Notes: generated by a model from the letters alone, not told the origin. DNA of 64,000 bases from Lacinutrix sp. C3R15 (GCF_018860825.1 NZ_JAHKPZ010000012.1:186001-250000), one strand, 5' to 3'; shown: positions 28,868 through 37,669, counted from the first letter of the stretch. Numbers and translations: made by a program.

Positions 28868-29524
28868 ATGACTAAACAAGAAAAAGTAGATTTTGTTATA
28901 ACAACGTTAAACAAGCTCTATCCTGAAATACCAGTTCCTCTAGACCATAAAGATCCTTATACTTTATTAGTAGCTGTTTTGCTCTCTGCGCAATGTACAG
29001 ATGTAAGAGTAAATAAAATTACTCCTTTACTATTTGCTAAAGCAGATAACCCTTATGATATGGTAAAACTTTCTGTAGAAGAAATTAAAGAAATTATAAA
29101 ACCTTGTGGCTTATCTCCAATGAAAAGCAAAGGAATTTACGGCTTATCAAAAATATTAATTGAAAAACACAATGGTATTGTACCTAAAAGTTTTGAAGCT
29201 TTAGAAGAACTTCCTGCGGTAGGACACAAAACAGCTGGTGTCGTGCTCAGTCAAGCTTTTGATATTCCTGCATTTCCTGTAGACACACACATTCATAGAT
29301 TAATGTATCGATGGAATTTAACCAACGGAAAAAACGTAGCACAAACCGAAAAAGATGCTAAAAGGCTTTTTCCAAAAGAGCTTTGGAATGATTTACACTT
29401 GCAAATTATTTGGTATGGTAGAGAATATTCACCAGCTAGAGGTTGGGATTTAGAAAAAGATATAATTACTAAAACCATTGGAAGAAGTAGCGTTTTAAAA
29501 GAATATTATGCTAAAAACAAATAA
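28868..29524 (+). CDS. nth: Endonuclease III family DNA glycosylase lacking the iron-sulfur cysteines
   Basis: A 218-residue helix-hairpin-helix DNA glycosylase/AP lyase that excises oxidised pyrimidines. The catalytic Lys121 is in LPAVGHKTAGVV and Asp139 in FPVDTHIHRLMYR, so the active site is complete. The usual C-terminal [4Fe-4S] motif (C-x6-C-x2-C-x5-C) is absent: the protein has only Cys43 and Cys80, and the C-terminal part reads HLQIIWYGREYSPARGWDLEKDI without Cys. The enzyme is thus a cluster-free form. It is divergent from bcp, with 31 bp between the starts. Confidence 0.9.
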   Translation: MTKQEKVDFVITTLNKLYPEIPVPLDHKDPYTLLVAVLLSAQCTDVRVNKITPLLFAKADNPYDMVKLSVEEIKEIIKPCGLSPMKSKGIYGLSKILIEKHNGIVPKSFEALEELPAVGHKTAGVVLSQAFDIPAFPVDTHIHRLMYRWNLTNGKNVAQTEKDAKRLFPKELWNDLHLQIIWYGREYSPARGWDLEKDIITKTIGRSSVLKEYYAKNK

Positions 29525-29566
29525 TCTTATCTTATATCTTCGCTAAATAGATAAAATTTTAAGTAC

Positions 29567-29599
29567 AAAAAAAAGTCCTGATGATTCATCAGGACTTTT
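29567..29599 (-). terminator. Terminator after the 48-residue gene
   Basis: A perfect 13-bp stem AAAAGTCCTGATG / CATCAGGACTTTT with a 3-base loop. On the minus strand it runs into a long T stretch, six bases after the stop of the small gene at 29605-29751. On the plus strand the T-run is short, but it may also end nth. Confidence 0.85.
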
Positions 29600-29604
29600 A
29601 AAGT

Positions 29605-29751
29605 TTAGTTAAGCAGTGTTTCAAATTTTAAATTATTGTAATCTAAAACGCTTAAAGATTTAGAATAACTAAGAAGAAAATCTATTGTTTCAGTCTTAGG
29701 ATTCATATTAATTTGTTCACTTTTTAAATTTTTAGAGTAAAGTTTTGCCAT
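29605..29751 (-). CDS. Small 48-residue protein downstream of the ECF sigma factor gene
   Basis: A complete short frame (ATG at 29751, TAA at 29605-29607) encoding MAKLYSKNLKSEQINMNPK followed by a stretch with ETIDFLLSYSKSLSVL and ending DYNNLKFETLLN. It lies 51 bp after the sigma factor stop, in the same direction, and is followed six bases later by a strong terminator on the same strand. It has a balanced charge pattern, an amphipathic helix (TIDFLLSYSKSLSVL) and no membrane segment. The placement between a gene and a well-placed terminator is the main argument that it is real. A role as a regulator or partner of the sigma factor is only a guess. Confidence 0.7.
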   Translation of the reverse strand: MAKLYSKNLKSEQINMNPKTETIDFLLSYSKSLSVLDYNNLKFETLLN

Positions 29752-29802
29752 CAAATTATGTTTTGGTTATGCTTTACTAACGTCACTAATTTTATATTAT
29801 TG

Positions 29803-30387
29803 TTAATTTGTCAAAATTATATTATGCTTATCAATAATTTTACGCATGTTTATTAATGCATAACGCATTCTACCCAAAGCTGTATTTATACTAACACCTG
29901 TTTTTTCTGAGATTTCTTTAAAACTCATATCATTATACATACGCATCACCAAAACCTCTTTTTGATCTTCAGGTAACTCATCCATTACACGTCTAACATC
30001 TCGTTCTACCTGTTCTTTTATAATTGTTTTTTCGGCATCTAAAGCAGAATCACTTAATACAGAAAAAATACTAAATTCACCACTATTGCTAAATTTGGGC
30101 ATTCTGTTGCTTTTTCTAAAATGATCTATTACTAAGTTATGAGAAATACGCATAACCCATGGTAAAAATTTACCTTCTTCATTATAAGAACCTCGTTTTA
30201 AAGTACGTATTACCTTAATAAAAGTATCCTGAAAAATATCTTCAGCAATATCTTTATCATATACTTTAGAGTATATAAAACTGTAAATTCGTTGTTTGTG
30301 CCTAGTAATTAAAATTTCTAGTGCGTTTTCATCTCCTTGAATGTAGTTACTAACAAGAGAAGCGTCGGTTATTAGCTCTTTTTGCAT
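29803..30387 (-). CDS. ECF-type RNA polymerase sigma factor
   Basis: A 194-residue sigma-70 family factor of the extracytoplasmic-function group. Region 2 spans about residues 22-95 (HKQRIYSFIYSKVYDKDIAEDIFQDTF; FLPWVMRISHNLVIDHFRK). Region 4 spans about 130-185 (LPEDQKEVLVMRMYNDMSFKEISEKTGVS; NTALGRMRYALINMRK), with the helix-turn-helix. No anti-sigma gene adjoins. The downstream 48-residue gene is the only likely co-transcribed partner. A 15-bp inverted repeat lies 20 bases before the ATG. Confidence 0.93.
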   Translation of the reverse strand: MQKELITDASLVSNYIQGDENALEILITRHKQRIYSFIYSKVYDKDIAEDIFQDTFIKVIRTLKRGSYNEEGKFLPWVMRISHNLVIDHFRKSNRMPKFSNSGEFSIFSVLSDSALDAEKTIIKEQVERDVRRVMDELPEDQKEVLVMRMYNDMSFKEISEKTGVSINTALGRMRYALINMRKIIDKHNIILTN

Positions 30388-30406
30388 AATGATTACTTTT
30401 TTACAC

Positions 30407-30421
30407 AGAAGGAATCCTTCT
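30407..30421. promoter_or_regulatory. Inverted repeat before the sigma factor gene
   Basis: AGAAGG-AAT-CCTTCT, a perfect 6-bp inverted repeat with a 3-base spacer, lies 20 bases upstream of the sigma factor start, in its presumed leader. It could be an operator or a small mRNA hairpin. Confidence 0.35.
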
Positions 30422-30597
30422 TATGCTTGGGGTTAAAAATTTAAAAAAGTAATGTTATGCTATATGCTATAATTTAAGTTAAATAGTATTGAATGAGTCA
30501 AATATAACAACAATCATTCCTAAAATGCAAAAAATTAAATGTTTTTTTTAACATTTATTTACACAATAATCTATTTTATAAGCTGAACTAGTTATAG

Positions 30598-30605
30598 TAT
30601 CTTTG
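30598..30605 (+). promoter_or_regulatory. Promoter -7 element of uvrA
   Basis: TATCTTTG matches TAnnTTTG and lies 24 bases before the uvrA ATG at 30630. No LexA-type box could be recognised here. Confidence 0.55.
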
Positions 30606-30629
30606 CAAGATTATTCCTTTTAAAAGCGT

Positions 30630-33416
30630 ATGAATACTAATATTTCTAAAGTAAATCCTAAAACAAATATCATAATAAAAGGTGCAAAATTGCATAACCT
30701 TAAAAATATTGATGTAGTAATACCAAGAAATAAATTAGTAGTAATTACAGGTTTATCTGGTTCTGGTAAATCTAGTTTAGCTTTTGACACCTTGTATGCA
30801 GAAGGCCAAAGACGCTATGTAGAGAGCTTATCTAGTTATGCTAGACAGTTTTTAGGAAGACTTAACAAACCTAAAGTAGATTATATAAAAGGTATTGCTC
30901 CTGCTATTGCTATTGAGCAAAAAGTAAATTCTACCAATCCGCGTTCTACGGTTGGTACTACCACAGAAATTTATGATTATTTAAAACTTTTATTTGCAAG
31001 AATTGGTAAAACTTATTCTCCAAAATCTGGAAATGAAGTAAAAAAAGATACCGTTGCAGATGTTATTAAATATGTAAAATCATTTGCTGAAGGCGAAAAA
31101 CTATTACTCCTGGCTCCTATTCATTTAGAAGAAGGAAGAGAATTACAAGACAAACTAAAGGTTTTAAACCAGCAAGGATACGCCAGAATTAAAGTAAAGG
31201 AGCAAATTATTCGTTTAGACGAAACACAAGACATTAAAGAAAATGTAAAAGATATTTTCTTGGTAGTAGATAGAATTATTACCAAAGACGATGAAGACTT
31301 TTATAACCGACTAGCAGATGCCACACAAACAGCATTTTTTGAAGGAAAAGGCGAATGTTTTATAGAAACACTTAGCAATAATAAACAACGTCATTTTAGT
31401 AATAAATTTGAACTAGATGGTATTTCGTTTTTAGAACCAAACGTACATTTATTTAGTTTTAATAATCCGTATGGAGCTTGCCCAAAATGTGAAGGTTATG
31501 GAGATGTTATTGGTATAGATGAAGATTTAGTAATACCAAACACAGCACTTTCAATATATGAAAATGCTATTTTTCCTTGGAGAGGAGAAAGTATGAGTTG
31601 GTACAAAGACCAATTGGTAAATAACTCACACCATTTTAATTTTCCTATTCACAAACCTTATTTTGAATTAAGCCCAGAACACAAACAATTAATTTGGGAA
31701 GGAAACCAATATTTTGAGGGTTTAAATGATTTCTTTGCAGCTCTAGAAAGTAAAGCCTATAAAATTCAAAACCGAGTAATGCTTTCGCGTTACAGAGGAA
31801 AAACAAAATGTAAAGTTTGTAATGGTAAACGTTTACGTGCAGAAGCCAATTATATTAAAATTAGTGAAGCAACTATTACCGATTTAGTAGAGATGCCTTT
31901 ACGTAAATTAGCCATTTTTTTCAAACAATTAGAACTCAATGAGTATGATGAAACCGTTGCTAAAAGACTTTTAAAAGAAATTAATAGCAGACTTTCCTTT
32001 TTATCAAATGTAGGTTTAGACTATTTAACTTTAAATAGAAAATCAAATTCCCTTTCTGGTGGAGAAAGCCAACGTATTAACCTTGCAACTTCTTTAGGTA
32101 GTAGCTTGGTTGGTTCTATGTATATTTTAGACGAACCAAGTATTGGCTTGCATCCTAAAGACACAGAACGCTTAATTGTTGTGTTAAAAGCGCTTCGTGA
32201 CTTAGGAAACACTGTTATTGTGGTAGAACACGATGAAGATATCATGAAAGAAGCAGATGAAATTATTGATATAGGTCCAGAAGCAGGAACTTTTGGTGGT
32301 AATGTGGTTGCTACAGGAACTTTTAAAGATATTTTAAAATCTAATTCTTTAACAGCACAATACTTAAACGAAAAATTAAAAATTGAAGTTCCTAAAAAAA
32401 GAAGAACTTCTAAATATGAAGTACAAGTTCTTGGCGCAAGAGAAAACAATCTAAAAAATATTGATGTAACTTTTCCTCTAAACATGCTTACGGTTGTAAC
32501 AGGAGTTTCCGGAAGCGGAAAAAGCACCTTAGTAAAAAAGATTCTCTTCCCAGCCATTCAAAAACACTTAACTGGTTTTGGTGATAAACCTGGACAGTTT
32601 ACAGAACTAAAAGGAAACTACACCAACATAAAACATATTGAGTTTATAGACCAAAACCCTATTGGTCGTTCTTCAAGATCAAACCCTGTAACTTATGTAA
32701 AGGCTTATGATGATATTCGTGCTTTATATGCAAGTCAGAAATTAAGTAAAATTCGAAACTATGCTGCAAAGCATTTTAGTTTTAATGTAGATGGAGGACG
32801 TTGTGAAACTTGTAAAGGAGAAGGAGAAGTTACTATTGAAATGCAATTTATGGCAGATGTGCATTTAGAATGTGAAACCTGCAAAGGAAAACGTTTTAAA
32901 AAAGAAGTATTAGAAGTTACTTTTGGTAATAAAAGTATCGATGATATTTTAAATCTTACCATAGATGATGCTATCGCGTTTTTTAAAGCTCACGAGCAGA
33001 AAAAAATACAAACCAAACTACAACCATTACAAGATGTTGGTTTGGGGTATGTTACTTTAGGGCAAAGTTCTTCTACCCTTTCTGGTGGAGAAGCACAACG
33101 TATTAAATTAGCTACCTTTTTAGGTAAAGGTTCTCGTCAAGAAAATGCGCTCTTTATTTTTGATGAACCTACTACAGGATTACACTTTCATGATATTCAA
33201 AAACTATTAAAATCCTTTTACGCTTTAATAGAAAAAGGACATTCTATTATTGTAGTAGAACATAATATAGAACTGATTAAATGTGCAGATCATATTATAG
33301 ATTTAGGTCCTGAAGGTGGAGAAACTGGCGGAAAACTAGTAGCTACAGGAACTCCTGAAGAGATTGTAAAAGTAAAAGATTCCATTACTGGAAAATATTT
33401 AAAAGAGAAACTTTAA
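30630..33416 (+). CDS. uvrA: Excinuclease ABC subunit UvrA
   Basis: UvrA is the DNA damage sensor of nucleotide excision repair; as a dimer it loads UvrB on lesions. The protein has 928 residues, the usual length, and two ABC ATPase halves: Walker A GLSGSGKSSLA near residue 40 with signature SLSGGESQRINLATSL, and Walker A GVSGSGKSTLVKK near 625 with signature TLSGGEAQRIKLATFL. The zinc modules are visible as CPKCEGYG, CKVCNGKRLRAE, CETCKGEGEV and CETCKGKRF. It overlaps the convergent DUF3667 gene by four bases at the 3' end, with no terminator hairpin between them. Confidence 0.98.
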   Translation: MNTNISKVNPKTNIIIKGAKLHNLKNIDVVIPRNKLVVITGLSGSGKSSLAFDTLYAEGQRRYVESLSSYARQFLGRLNKPKVDYIKGIAPAIAIEQKVNSTNPRSTVGTTTEIYDYLKLLFARIGKTYSPKSGNEVKKDTVADVIKYVKSFAEGEKLLLLAPIHLEEGRELQDKLKVLNQQGYARIKVKEQIIRLDETQDIKENVKDIFLVVDRIITKDDEDFYNRLADATQTAFFEGKGECFIETLSNNKQRHFSNKFELDGISFLEPNVHLFSFNNPYGACPKCEGYGDVIGIDEDLVIPNTALSIYENAIFPWRGESMSWYKDQLVNNSHHFNFPIHKPYFELSPEHKQLIWEGNQYFEGLNDFFAALESKAYKIQNRVMLSRYRGKTKCKVCNGKRLRAEANYIKISEATITDLVEMPLRKLAIFFKQLELNEYDETVAKRLLKEINSRLSFLSNVGLDYLTLNRKSNSLSGGESQRINLATSLGSSLVGSMYILDEPSIGLHPKDTERLIVVLKALRDLGNTVIVVEHDEDIMKEADEIIDIGPEAGTFGGNVVATGTFKDILKSNSLTAQYLNEKLKIEVPKKRRTSKYEVQVLGARENNLKNIDVTFPLNMLTVVTGVSGSGKSTLVKKILFPAIQKHLTGFGDKPGQFTELKGNYTNIKHIEFIDQNPIGRSSRSNPVTYVKAYDDIRALYASQKLSKIRNYAAKHFSFNVDGGRCETCKGEGEVTIEMQFMADVHLECETCKGKRFKKEVLEVTFGNKSIDDILNLTIDDAIAFFKAHEQKKIQTKLQPLQDVGLGYVTLGQSSSTLSGGEAQRIKLATFLGKGSRQENALFIFDEPTTGLHFHDIQKLLKSFYALIEKGHSIIVVEHNIELIKCADHIIDLGPEGGETGGKLVATGTPEEIVKVKDSITGKYLKEKL

Positions 33417-34504
33417 AACATCATAACAGCAAATCCTAGCACTATAAATCCTGCAATTAATGCTACAGGAAAAAATAACAGTGTTACAAAACTAGTTTTT
33501 AAATAGCTTTTAAACCATCCTTGTTTGTAAAAATGTTTAATAGCTATAAAAAGATATATAAAAGTAGATATCACGATTAGCTTATCTATCCAATCCGGAA
33601 TTTCAACAATACGATTCAAGATTAATATAAGACTAAAAACAGTAAATAAAAAGGAGAAAAAGTAAAAACTAAATACCAAGTGGTGTGTATATCTTCCACT
33701 TTTTCTAAAAAATAATTTTAGTATTAATGCAAATATTGGTAAGATAAAAAACATGGCAATAGGCACCTTATCAAAAAAGGTTTGAAATATGCCACCTGCT
33801 TGTCTTTGTTTATAAAACTTTAAACCTTGTTCGTATAATCTTTTTTTTAGTTTACCATCCTCTTCCTTAAGTCCAAATTCTTTATAAATAATTGTATTAG
33901 AAGCATTTTTAGCTATCAAAGAATCTATTTTTTTTGTAAAATTAAAAGGATAATCTACAGCTCTAAAATTTTCACTAGCGACTATAGAATCTATTTGCTT
34001 CTGTGAAAAACCTGTGTATATTTTATTATTTTCTAAAACCTGTTTAACTTCTATTCTATCTATAGAATCTTGTTGTATTCTATTGGTTAACGCTATTAGG
34101 TTAAGAGAATCTGTAACTCGATCTCCTGTATTTGTATCTATCTCTTTTAATGTATTAAAAACCTTTCCTACTTCTGTATCAAATTGATTAGACCAAGTGT
34201 TCACTCTAAAAGAATTTAAAAAGAAAAATACAATGGCTACAAACAAATACATTTGCGCAGGATGTAAATACAACAAACGCTTTCCTGCTATAAATTTTTC
34301 GGCTAAATAACCTGGTTTAAATAGTAACGGGAAAAAACTTTTAAAAAATCGAGCATCAAAAGAAAAGTAATTACTTATTGTGTTGTAAAATAAAAGACCT
34401 AAAGTTAAATCGTCTTTATCTTTTTGTCCACAATGCGGACAAAATTCATAAGCTTCATCAAAAGGTTTTTCGCAGTTCTTGCAATCTTTTAATTGTACAG
34501 GCAT
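33413..34504 (-). CDS. DUF3667 membrane protein with zinc ribbon
   Basis: A 363-residue protein. The N-terminus is a zinc ribbon (Cys8, Cys11, Cys22, Cys25: CKNCEKPF and FCPHCGQK). The DUF3667 core follows with FKSFFPLLFKPGYLAEKFIAGKR and LHPAQMYLFVAIVFFFLNS. Two-thirds of the middle is a soluble, charged, probably extracytoplasmic loop of about 140 residues. Three or four more helices lie after residue 245 (MFFILPIFALILKLFF; FYFFSFLFTVFSLIL; LIVISTFIYLFIAI; LLFFPVALIAGFIVLG). Its function is unknown. Confidence 0.82.
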   Translation of the reverse strand: MPVQLKDCKNCEKPFDEAYEFCPHCGQKDKDDLTLGLLFYNTISNYFSFDARFFKSFFPLLFKPGYLAEKFIAGKRLLYLHPAQMYLFVAIVFFFLNSFRVNTWSNQFDTEVGKVFNTLKEIDTNTGDRVTDSLNLIALTNRIQQDSIDRIEVKQVLENNKIYTGFSQKQIDSIVASENFRAVDYPFNFTKKIDSLIAKNASNTIIYKEFGLKEEDGKLKKRLYEQGLKFYKQRQAGGIFQTFFDKVPIAMFFILPIFALILKLFFRKSGRYTHHLVFSFYFFSFLFTVFSLILILNRIVEIPDWIDKLIVISTFIYLFIAIKHFYKQGWFKSYLKTSFVTLLFFPVALIAGFIVLGFAVMMF

Positions 34505-34590
34505 AATTATAGTTGGTTTCTATAAAAATATAAAAAAGTAACCAATAAAATACAGCGACTAAAAACCTGAATAACAGATTAATACATTTT

Positions 34591-34605
34591 TGGCACGACA
34601 ATTGA
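34591..34605 (+). promoter_or_regulatory. Sigma-54-type promoter
   Basis: TGGCACGACAATTGA matches the -24/-12 pattern TGGCACG-N4-TTGC with the exact GG-N10-G spacing; the only departure is GA in place of GC at -12. It lies 68 bases before the ATG at 34673 and in the same direction. No TAnnTTTG element is found in this gap. If it is real, the downstream gene needs RpoN and an enhancer-binding ATPase. Confidence 0.6.
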
Positions 34606-34672
34606 AACTTACAATACAAATAGCGTAAGCCGAAAAGCTAAATGAGTAGGCATAATCTAATACCTCAAAACT

Positions 34673-35374
34673 ATGAAAAAATTAGTACTATTATATACAG
34701 GAGTGTTAATGACATTAACATCTGTAACAGCAGCAGAAAAAATTACTGCCACACAAAAACAAGGTGAAGATTTAAATAATTCACGCTACAGCTTTATACA
34801 ACCAATCCAGTTTGTAGAACGTGGTGTAGAATTTTTAATTTTTCCTGACGGAAGTTTTGATTTTAATACCAATCTAGACTACACGCAAGGAGACGCCTAT
34901 TACAGAACAACAAACACGCGTACTAACTCTAGAACAAATACCAGAACAAGAACGGTAAATACTACTTTTGGAGCTCCTGGAACTAGGGTAACATATACTG
35001 CTTCAAGCATACCAAACCCAGGAGTAATAGTAACCCATGATAGCAATGGTAAAGTACGAAGAATTGGTAATGTATTTGTTAACTATAACCGAGAAGGACA
35101 AGTAAAACGTTTAGGTTCTGTATATATAAATTATAACAGACAAGGTATGTTAACACAAGTTGGTGGTTTACAAATACGTTATGATAGATACGGGAACGTA
35201 ATAGCAATGACAGGTCATGTTAACTTCAGCAACCAAGGACATAATGTGTTTAATTATGATTTACATAATGATTGGGATAATAACCATAATGATTATAACA
35301 ACGATGATTTTTACTACTATAAAAAAGATGGTAAAACCATAAAACAAGAAAAGCTTACTAGAAGAACTAGCTAA
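34673..35374 (+). CDS. Exported protein with YD-like 16-residue repeats
   Basis: A 233-residue exported protein with a signal peptide of about 21 residues (cleavage near TAAEK). The N-terminal domain contains RGVEFLIFPDGSFDFNT. A low-complexity Thr/Asn/Arg stretch covers about 79-97. Residues 123-187 hold four tandem units of 16-17 residues ending in NYN, NYN, RYD and FSN and continuing R-x-G (NREGQVKRLGSVYINYN; YDRYGNVIAMTG), similar to RHS/YD repeats. The C-terminal end is Asn/Asp/His-rich and could bind metal. Its function is unknown. A sigma-54-type promoter precedes it, so its expression is probably conditional. Confidence 0.7.
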   Translation: MKKLVLLYTGVLMTLTSVTAAEKITATQKQGEDLNNSRYSFIQPIQFVERGVEFLIFPDGSFDFNTNLDYTQGDAYYRTTNTRTNSRTNTRTRTVNTTFGAPGTRVTYTASSIPNPGVIVTHDSNGKVRRIGNVFVNYNREGQVKRLGSVYINYNRQGMLTQVGGLQIRYDRYGNVIAMTGHVNFSNQGHNVFNYDLHNDWDNNHNDYNNDDFYYYKKDGKTIKQEKLTRRTS

Positions 35375-35388
35375 TCTTAAATTAAAAC

Positions 35389-35432
35389 AAAACCTCACGA
35401 GACAGTTACCCAAAGCGACTTCGTGAGGTTTA
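35389..35432. terminator. Bidirectional terminator hairpin
   Basis: The 11-bp stem AAACCTCACGA / TCGTGAGGTTT with a 20-base loop lies between the repeat-protein gene and the convergent EAD11-like gene. Confidence 0.75.
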
Positions 35433-35510
35433 TTATTTTTAGATTTTTTTGATTATACTAGAAGATTATCTCTTGTATCTCTTGCTAATTTAAATTTAGA
35501 AAACATCTTG

Positions 35511-36347
35511 CTACAATTTACTACATTTTTCAATGATATCTTTTTGTGATTTATAATCTTGCCAAGAATCATTTCCAAATATTTTATATTCAAAACCAAC
35601 CCAAATAGTATAAACACCTGTATCGGGATATTTAATATCAATATTAAATTTTTCAATTTCTCCTTTACTATATTTAAATTCTCTTTTATCTATTATTTTT
35701 TCACCTTTAGATTTGGTTAAATCTATTTTATAATTGTATTCAACTACAACAAGAGCAGCTATTGGTTGCTTAAACGAAAGACATTCACTATAATCCCAAA
35801 TAACTTTCAAATTCTTTATTAAAACAATATGTTCTGTATTATTTCCTATGGTTAAATTGCCTCCAGTATAGTCACCAATAAAATAGTCTATGGTTAACGG
35901 AAATATATTTACTTCTTTTTTTTTAGATGGTGGTTTTATCTCTTTCTCTACTCCTAACTTACTACTCTTTTCAATTATTGTATTTATAGATTTTTTTGTG
36001 TTGAAATTTATATACCATAATCCTATTCCTAAAACAATAACAAGAATAATAAACCCTAGCATATATTTTCCATACGTTTTCTCTTTTTTAAATATTGGTA
36101 ATTCAACTTCTTCTTCTCCAAAATTCACCAACAAAAGGTTTATTTTATTAATCTCTAAAGTATAATAATTATCGTCTAAAATGCCATTTTGCTTCTCTTT
36201 AGTAAACCTATTAAACCTAGATGATATATTTACTAAGTCAGGATAGTGTGTATGATCTTTATCAATAACTTCAAACAAATAGGTTATAGCCTTTTTTGTT
36301 TCTCCTTTGGTGATGTAGGCATTAACTATACTTTTATCTGTTTTCAT
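35511..36347 (-). CDS. EAD11-like membrane protein
   Basis: A 278-residue protein in three parts. Residues about 6-78 match the pattern of effector-associated domain 11: VNAYITKGETKKAITYLFEV, ISSRFNRFTKEKQNGILDD and YYTLEINKINLLLVNF. Residues 94-114 form one transmembrane helix. The remaining 160 residues, probably outside the cytoplasm, are beta-rich (TIDYFIGDYTGGNLTIGNN; GVYTIWVGFEYKIFGNDSW) with two Cys, one near 198 and one near the end. EADs are small adaptor domains that pair conflict or signalling components through like-with-like contacts. No effector or NTPase gene adjoins, so this is an orphan adaptor. The domain call is from memory of the pattern, not from a search. Confidence 0.65.
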   Translation of the reverse strand: MKTDKSIVNAYITKGETKKAITYLFEVIDKDHTHYPDLVNISSRFNRFTKEKQNGILDDNYYTLEINKINLLLVNFGEEEVELPIFKKEKTYGKYMLGFIILVIVLGIGLWYINFNTKKSINTIIEKSSKLGVEKEIKPPSKKKEVNIFPLTIDYFIGDYTGGNLTIGNNTEHIVLIKNLKVIWDYSECLSFKQPIAALVVVEYNYKIDLTKSKGEKIIDKREFKYSKGEIEKFNIDIKYPDTGVYTIWVGFEYKIFGNDSWQDYKSQKDIIEKCSKL

Positions 36348-36600
36348 ATTAACTCCTTTTATTTAGCAAACCTTAATAAGCATCTACACTACTAAAATAC
36401 CACAAAAAGCTCACTACCAATACGTTAAATCAAATAATTAAACAAAACAATTGTTTCTACAAGCTTTTTAATTATACTTTATATATAAAAAAACAACTAT
36501 CAACACTTGTTAACAATTAATTCACACCTTAAAGACATTTCTTTTTTACAGCAATAGAATATCATTTACATTTACAAGTAATCCAAAAATTTTACTACCA

Positions 36601-37644
36601 ATGCGAATAGAATATGATATTAAACTAGGCTTTAAAGATGTAATGATAAGACCAAAACGTTCTACATTAAAAAGCAGATCACAAGTATCTTTACAGCAAG
36701 AATTTAAATTTTTAAATAGTAAAACCGTTTATACTGGCATACCAATTATGGCTGCTAATATGGATACTGTTGGTACTTTTGAAATGGCTTTAGCATTAAG
36801 TAAAAAAGGATTATTTACTGCAATACACAAACATTATACTATTGCAGAATGGGAAAATTTCACCAAAAATGCACCAGAAAACATTGCAGATTATATTGCA
36901 ATTAGTACTGGAACAGGAAAAAAAGATGCAGAAAAACTAGCTGCCATTTTTAACATAAACCCTAATTATAAATTTATTTGTATTGATGTTGCTAATGGCT
37001 ACTCAGAGCATTTTGTAGATTTTGTAAAACGTACTAGAGCAAAATATCCTGATAAAGTAATAATTGCTGGTAATGTAGTTACTGGCGAAATGGTAGAAGA
37101 ATTACTACTCTCTGGTGCAGATATTATTAAAGTTGGTATTGGTCCAGGAAGTGTTTGTACTACGCGTGTAAAAACAGGTGTAGGTTATCCGCAACTATCA
37201 GCAATTATAGAGTGTGCAGATGCTGCACATGGTTTAGGTGGTCATATTATTAGTGATGGAGGATGTGCTATTCCTGGAGATATAGCGAAAGCTTTTGGTG
37301 CTGCAGCAGATTTTGTAATGCTTGGTGGTATGCTAGCTGGTCATGAAGAATCTGGTGGTGAATTAATAGAAGAAAACGGAAAGCAATTCAAACAATTTTA
37401 TGGTATGAGCTCTCAAACTGCCATGCAAAAACATGTTGGTGGTGTTGCCGAATATAGAGCCAGCGAAGGAAAAACAGTTACAGTACCATTTAAAGGAAAA
37501 GTGGAAAATACCTTACAAGACATTCTTGGTGGTTTAAGAAGCACATGTACTTATGTTGGCGCATCCCGATTAAAAGAACTTACTAAAAGAACTACTTTTA
37601 TTCGTGTTGCAGAGCAAGAAAACCAAGTTTATACTAAAAAATAA
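36601..37644 (+). CDS. guaC: GMP reductase
   Basis: GuaC reduces GMP to IMP with NADPH, linking guanine and adenine nucleotide pools, in the cytosol as a tetramer. The 347 residues match the family length. The catalytic Cys186 is in [35 protein letters not shown] near residue 50, [31 protein letters not shown] and the C-terminal [12 protein letters not shown] distinguish GMP reductase from IMP dehydrogenase, and no CBS domains are inserted. About 250 bp upstream is AT-rich and without a visible gene. Confidence 0.95.
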   Translation: MRIEYDIKLGFKDVMIRPKRSTLKSRSQVSLQQEFKFLNSKTVYTGIPIMAANMDTVGTFEMALALSKKGLFTAIHKHYTIAEWENFTKNAPENIADYIAISTGTGKKDAEKLAAIFNINPNYKFICIDVANGYSEHFVDFVKRTRAKYPDKVIIAGNVVTGEMVEELLLSGADIIKVGIGPGSVCTTRVKTGVGYPQLSAIIECADAAHGLGGHIISDGGCAIPGDIAKAFGAAADFVMLGGMLAGHEESGGELIEENGKQFKQFYGMSSQTAMQKHVGGVAEYRASEGKTVTVPFKGKVENTLQDILGGLRSTCTYVGASRLKELTKRTTFIRVAEQENQVYTKK

Positions 37645-37669
37645 ACAGCTACAACAAATAATTAAAACG

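Noticed and set aside
28837-28914. 26-residue N-terminal extension of the peroxiredoxin
   Set aside because: It runs through the promoter element and the start of the divergent nth gene; the family begins at MKTLQVGD.
32021-32557. Open frame of 178 codons on the minus strand inside uvrA
   Set aside because: It is the antisense of a strongly conserved ATPase region, has no promoter or start context, and its protein is basic, Ser/Leu-rich and unlike any family.
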